64,000 nt of DNA from an uncultured Clostridium sp. Lineage in GTDB: Bacteria; Bacillota; Clostridia; TANB77; CAG-508. Position numbers and translations under genes: made by a program. Positions 62,025 to 64,000 of this stretch are shown here, one piece after another. The notes below the pieces were generated by a model that saw only the letters and a program-made list of their open reading frames with translations, did no database searches and was not told where the DNA came from. Each line of letters begins with the position of its first letter. Positions within the stretch are counted from its first letter, which is position 1. Where the stretch lies: NCBI GenBank assembly GCA_900553685.1, contig USEI01000001.1, positions 248,001 through 312,000 of the forward strand. The letters are read 5' to 3'.

Positions 62025-63254
62025 ATGAATAAAATAGTACCAATAACATTGCTTACAGGTTATTTGGGAGCTGGTAAAACAACTTTAATAAATCATGTAT
62101 TATCAAACCAAGAAGGGTACAAAGTTGCAGTTATTGTTAACGATATTGGTGAAATAAATATAGATGCAGAATTAATTCAAAAAGGTGGAATTGTAAGAGA
62201 GCAAGATAGTAATTTAGTTCCATTAAGTAATGGATGTATTTGTTGTACTTTAAAAGTTGATTTAATGCAACAAATAGTTGAATTAATTAAAACAGGAAAA
62301 TTTGATTATATTTTAATAGAGGCAAGCGGTATTTGTGAACCTTTGCCTATTGCTCAAACTATAACAGTATTATCTGAGCAGACAGAAGCTTATGGACTTC
62401 CCAAAATATGTAGATTAGATAATGTTGTTACAGTAGTTGATGCGGCAAGACTTGCTTATGAATTTGGAGCAGGAGAAAATTTAGTAAAACAAAATTTAGA
62501 CGAAGAGGATATTGAAAATTTGCTTATACAGCAAATAGAATTTTGTAACACAATTGTTTTAAATAAAGTAGATGAAGTCTCAGAAGAAGACTTAAATAAA
62601 GTAAAATCAGTAATAAAAGCTCTTCAACCTGTTGCTAAAATAATAGAAACTAATTACGCGAAAGTTGATGTAAAAGAAATAATAGATACCAATAGTTTTA
62701 ATTTTGAAAAAGCTTCTAGTTCAGCAGGATGGATACAAGAACTCGAAAGAGATGACAATGAAAATGAAGATGATAATAATGAAGATGAACATGAGGAACA
62801 TAGCAATCATCATCACGATGAACATGAAGAAGAGAAAAATGGACATCATCACCATCATCACCACAATCATGATAACGGTGAAGCAGAAGAATATGGTATA
62901 GGTACTTTTGTATATGCAAGGAGAAAAGCATTTAATAGAGATAAATTTGAAGAATACGTTAATTTCAAATGGAGAAAAAATATTATAAGATGTAAAGGAA
63001 TAATTTGGTTTTCAGATGAACAAGATATGTCTTATGTTTTTGAACAAGCAGGAAATCAAATGCAACTCGGAGAAGCAGGACTTTGGATAGCATCAGCTCC
63101 AGAAAATGAAAAAAATCAATTACTTAAAGATAATCCAGAACTATTAAAAGGATGGGATGAAAAAGTAGGAGATAGAATAGTTAAACTTGTATTCATTGGA
63201 CAAAACTTAGAAAAAGATGAAATAAAAAGTGAGCTAGATAAAATTTTAGATTAA
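62025..63254 (+). CDS. CobW/G3E-family GTPase, putative zinc metallochaperone
   Basis: Walker A is TGYLGAGKTTLINH (about 9-22), and the metal motif CxCC is in NGCICCTLKVD. VTVVDAARL and NKVDEV give the other GTPase motifs; the CobW C-terminal domain (about 290-409) follows. Between them lies an acidic, His-rich loop (HHHDEHEEEKNGHHHHHHH), which binds metal. This fits zinc-delivery COG0523 proteins. Its own promoter and GGAGG site are present. The cytidylate-kinase-like gene follows 14 bases later. Confidence 0.9.
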   Translation: MNKIVPITLLTGYLGAGKTTLINHVLSNQEGYKVAVIVNDIGEINIDAELIQKGGIVREQDSNLVPLSNGCICCTLKVDLMQQIVELIKTGKFDYILIEASGICEPLPIAQTITVLSEQTEAYGLPKICRLDNVVTVVDAARLAYEFGAGENLVKQNLDEEDIENLLIQQIEFCNTIVLNKVDEVSEEDLNKVKSVIKALQPVAKIIETNYAKVDVKEIIDTNSFNFEKASSSAGWIQELERDDNENEDDNNEDEHEEHSNHHHDEHEEEKNGHHHHHHHNHDNGEAEEYGIGTFVYARRKAFNRDKFEEYVNFKWRKNIIRCKGIIWFSDEQDMSYVFEQAGNQMQLGEAGLWIASAPENEKNQLLKDNPELLKGWDEKVGDRIVKLVFIGQNLEKDEIKSELDKILD

Positions 63255-63268
63255 AAGGAGTTGATAGT

Positions 63269-63886
63269 ATGGTAATAACAATTTGTAGAGAATATGGAAG
63301 TGGCGGTAAATATATTGGAGAAAGACTTGCACAAGAATTAAATATGAAACTATATGATAAAGAAATTTTAAGTAGGGTTTCAGAAGAATCAGGAATAGAT
63401 TTAAACATTTTAGAACAAGTTGATGAGAAGCAGGAACAAAGCTTTTGGTATACTTTTGCTACATCATTGTATGAAACAGCAGATAGTATAGATCCTATGA
63501 ATCAAAAATTACCATCTAATGAAAAACTTTTTATTGAACAAGCTAGAGTAATAGAAAATTTAGCTGATAAAGAAGATTGTATAATAATAGGAAGATGCTC
63601 AAATATTATTTTAAAAAATAAACCTAATGTTTTTAATATTTTTATATATTCTTCTAATTTAGAATTTAAAATTCAAAGAAAAATTAAATATTCAAATATT
63701 AAAGATAGAAATGAAGTCGAGGAATTAATTAATAAAACTGATTTGGAAAGAGAAAAATATTATAATTATTTTACTGGTAAAAAATGGGGCGATAGAGAAG
63801 ATTATGATATAATGATTGATACTTCTAAAATTGGTATAGATAATACTGTAGAACTAATAAAAACATATTTGAATTTAAAAAAATAA
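63269..63886 (+). CDS. Cytidylate-kinase-like family protein
   Basis: 205 residues. ITICREYGSGGKYIGERLAQ is the altered P-loop (GSGG-K) of the cytidylate kinase-like family; DKEILSRVSEESGI and CIIIGRCSNIILKN follow. It lacks the full substrate region of Cmk, so CMP may not be the substrate. Ribosome binding site AAAGGAG. It sits between the CobW-type gene and a partial gene, probably in one operon. Confidence 0.85.
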   Translation: MVITICREYGSGGKYIGERLAQELNMKLYDKEILSRVSEESGIDLNILEQVDEKQEQSFWYTFATSLYETADSIDPMNQKLPSNEKLFIEQARVIENLADKEDCIIIGRCSNIILKNKPNVFNIFIYSSNLEFKIQRKIKYSNIKDRNEVEELINKTDLEREKYYNYFTGKKWGDREDYDIMIDTSKIGIDNTVELIKTYLNLKK

Positions 63887-63905
63887 AAGTTGCAGGAGAA
63901 AAAAG

Positions 63906-64000
63906 TTGAAAGAGAATTTTGAGAATAATTATAATGATGAAGAAATTTTAGAAAAAATAACTATAAAAAAGAAAGAACCTAAAAAAGGTGGAAAAAGAAG
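63906..64000 (+). CDS. Start of an unknown protein, 3' cut by the window
   Basis: TTG at 63906 behind GCAGGAG. The visible 31 codons read MKENFENNYNDEEILEKITI, then a Lys-rich end with KKGGKR, hydrophilic with no family signature. The frame is open to the end of the window. Confidence 0.55.
   Translation, partial: MKENFENNYNDEEILEKITIKKKEPKKGGKR

Noticed and set aside
62704..62931. Small frames on both strands in the His-rich region of the CobW-type gene
   Set aside because: They are shadows of the repetitive CAT/GAA codons and have no ribosome binding site.

Overview
The window is a very AT-rich stretch of a low-GC Firmicute chromosome. The gene content points to Clostridia rather than Bacilli: a sigma-H-type factor, SpoVM beside L28, a stand-alone NMO/FabK-type flavoprotein, class II aldolase, DUF1540 and CmpB-type proteins, and A-rich codon use throughout. 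It is almost entirely coding, mostly on the plus strand. There is no CRISPR array, insertion sequence, prophage or rRNA operon. I could not assign a species.

Layout: 1-6000 carries murB (5' end cut off by the window), yvcK, a glycogen-debranching-type enzyme, a minimal biotin ligase and an ATP-grasp ligase. 6100-9900 carries rny, a sigH-like factor, tRNA-Thr and ychF. 10000-14100 holds cell-surface functions: a sortase-type LPYAG protein and a very long chain-length-regulator/tyrosine-kinase-like fusion. 14400-22850 carries an acidic unknown protein, metG, a thymidylate kinase, a WG-repeat membrane protein, DUF1540, fba, a degenerate HipA-like protein and smpB. 22980-25000 has a sortase, the remains of a macrodomain-sirtuin pair and a cyclophilin. 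25100-31300 has an AraC-type regulator, a HerA-like ATPase with a Cys-rich partner, and PBP1A. 33400-44200 is a type II fatty-acid synthesis locus (fabH-D-G-F-accB-fabZ-accC-D-A-fabI and a FabK/NMO-like gene) behind a palindromic operator. 44300-49800 mixes a patatin, small membrane proteins, spoVM, rpmB, rpmE and a LURP-one-like protein. 50000-56500 carries a D,D-carboxypeptidase, pfkA and tig-clpP-clpX. 56500-64000 has a small gene of foreign composition, an RluA-type synthase, Nudix, MFS, HD, thioesterase, SprT, a CobW-type GTPase and a cytidylate-kinase-like gene.

The most striking observation concerns three otherwise intact conserved genes (murB, the debranching enzyme, the cyclophilin). 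Each is split by exactly one extra C. In all three cases the upstream frame meets a CGG codon, and the correct protein resumes if the C is skipped and GGA or GGT is read as the conserved glycine. Reading both strands by eye, I found no other in-frame CGG in any native gene of the window; the only other one lies in the small gene of foreign composition. This suggests that CGG is unassigned or starved in this organism and is used as, or tolerated as, a +1 frameshift site. A consensus sequencing artefact remains the main alternative.

A second gain is a 25-residue SpoVM gene beside rpmB. Its alignment to B. subtilis SpoVM is ungapped, and the neighbourhood is the one known in Bacillus.
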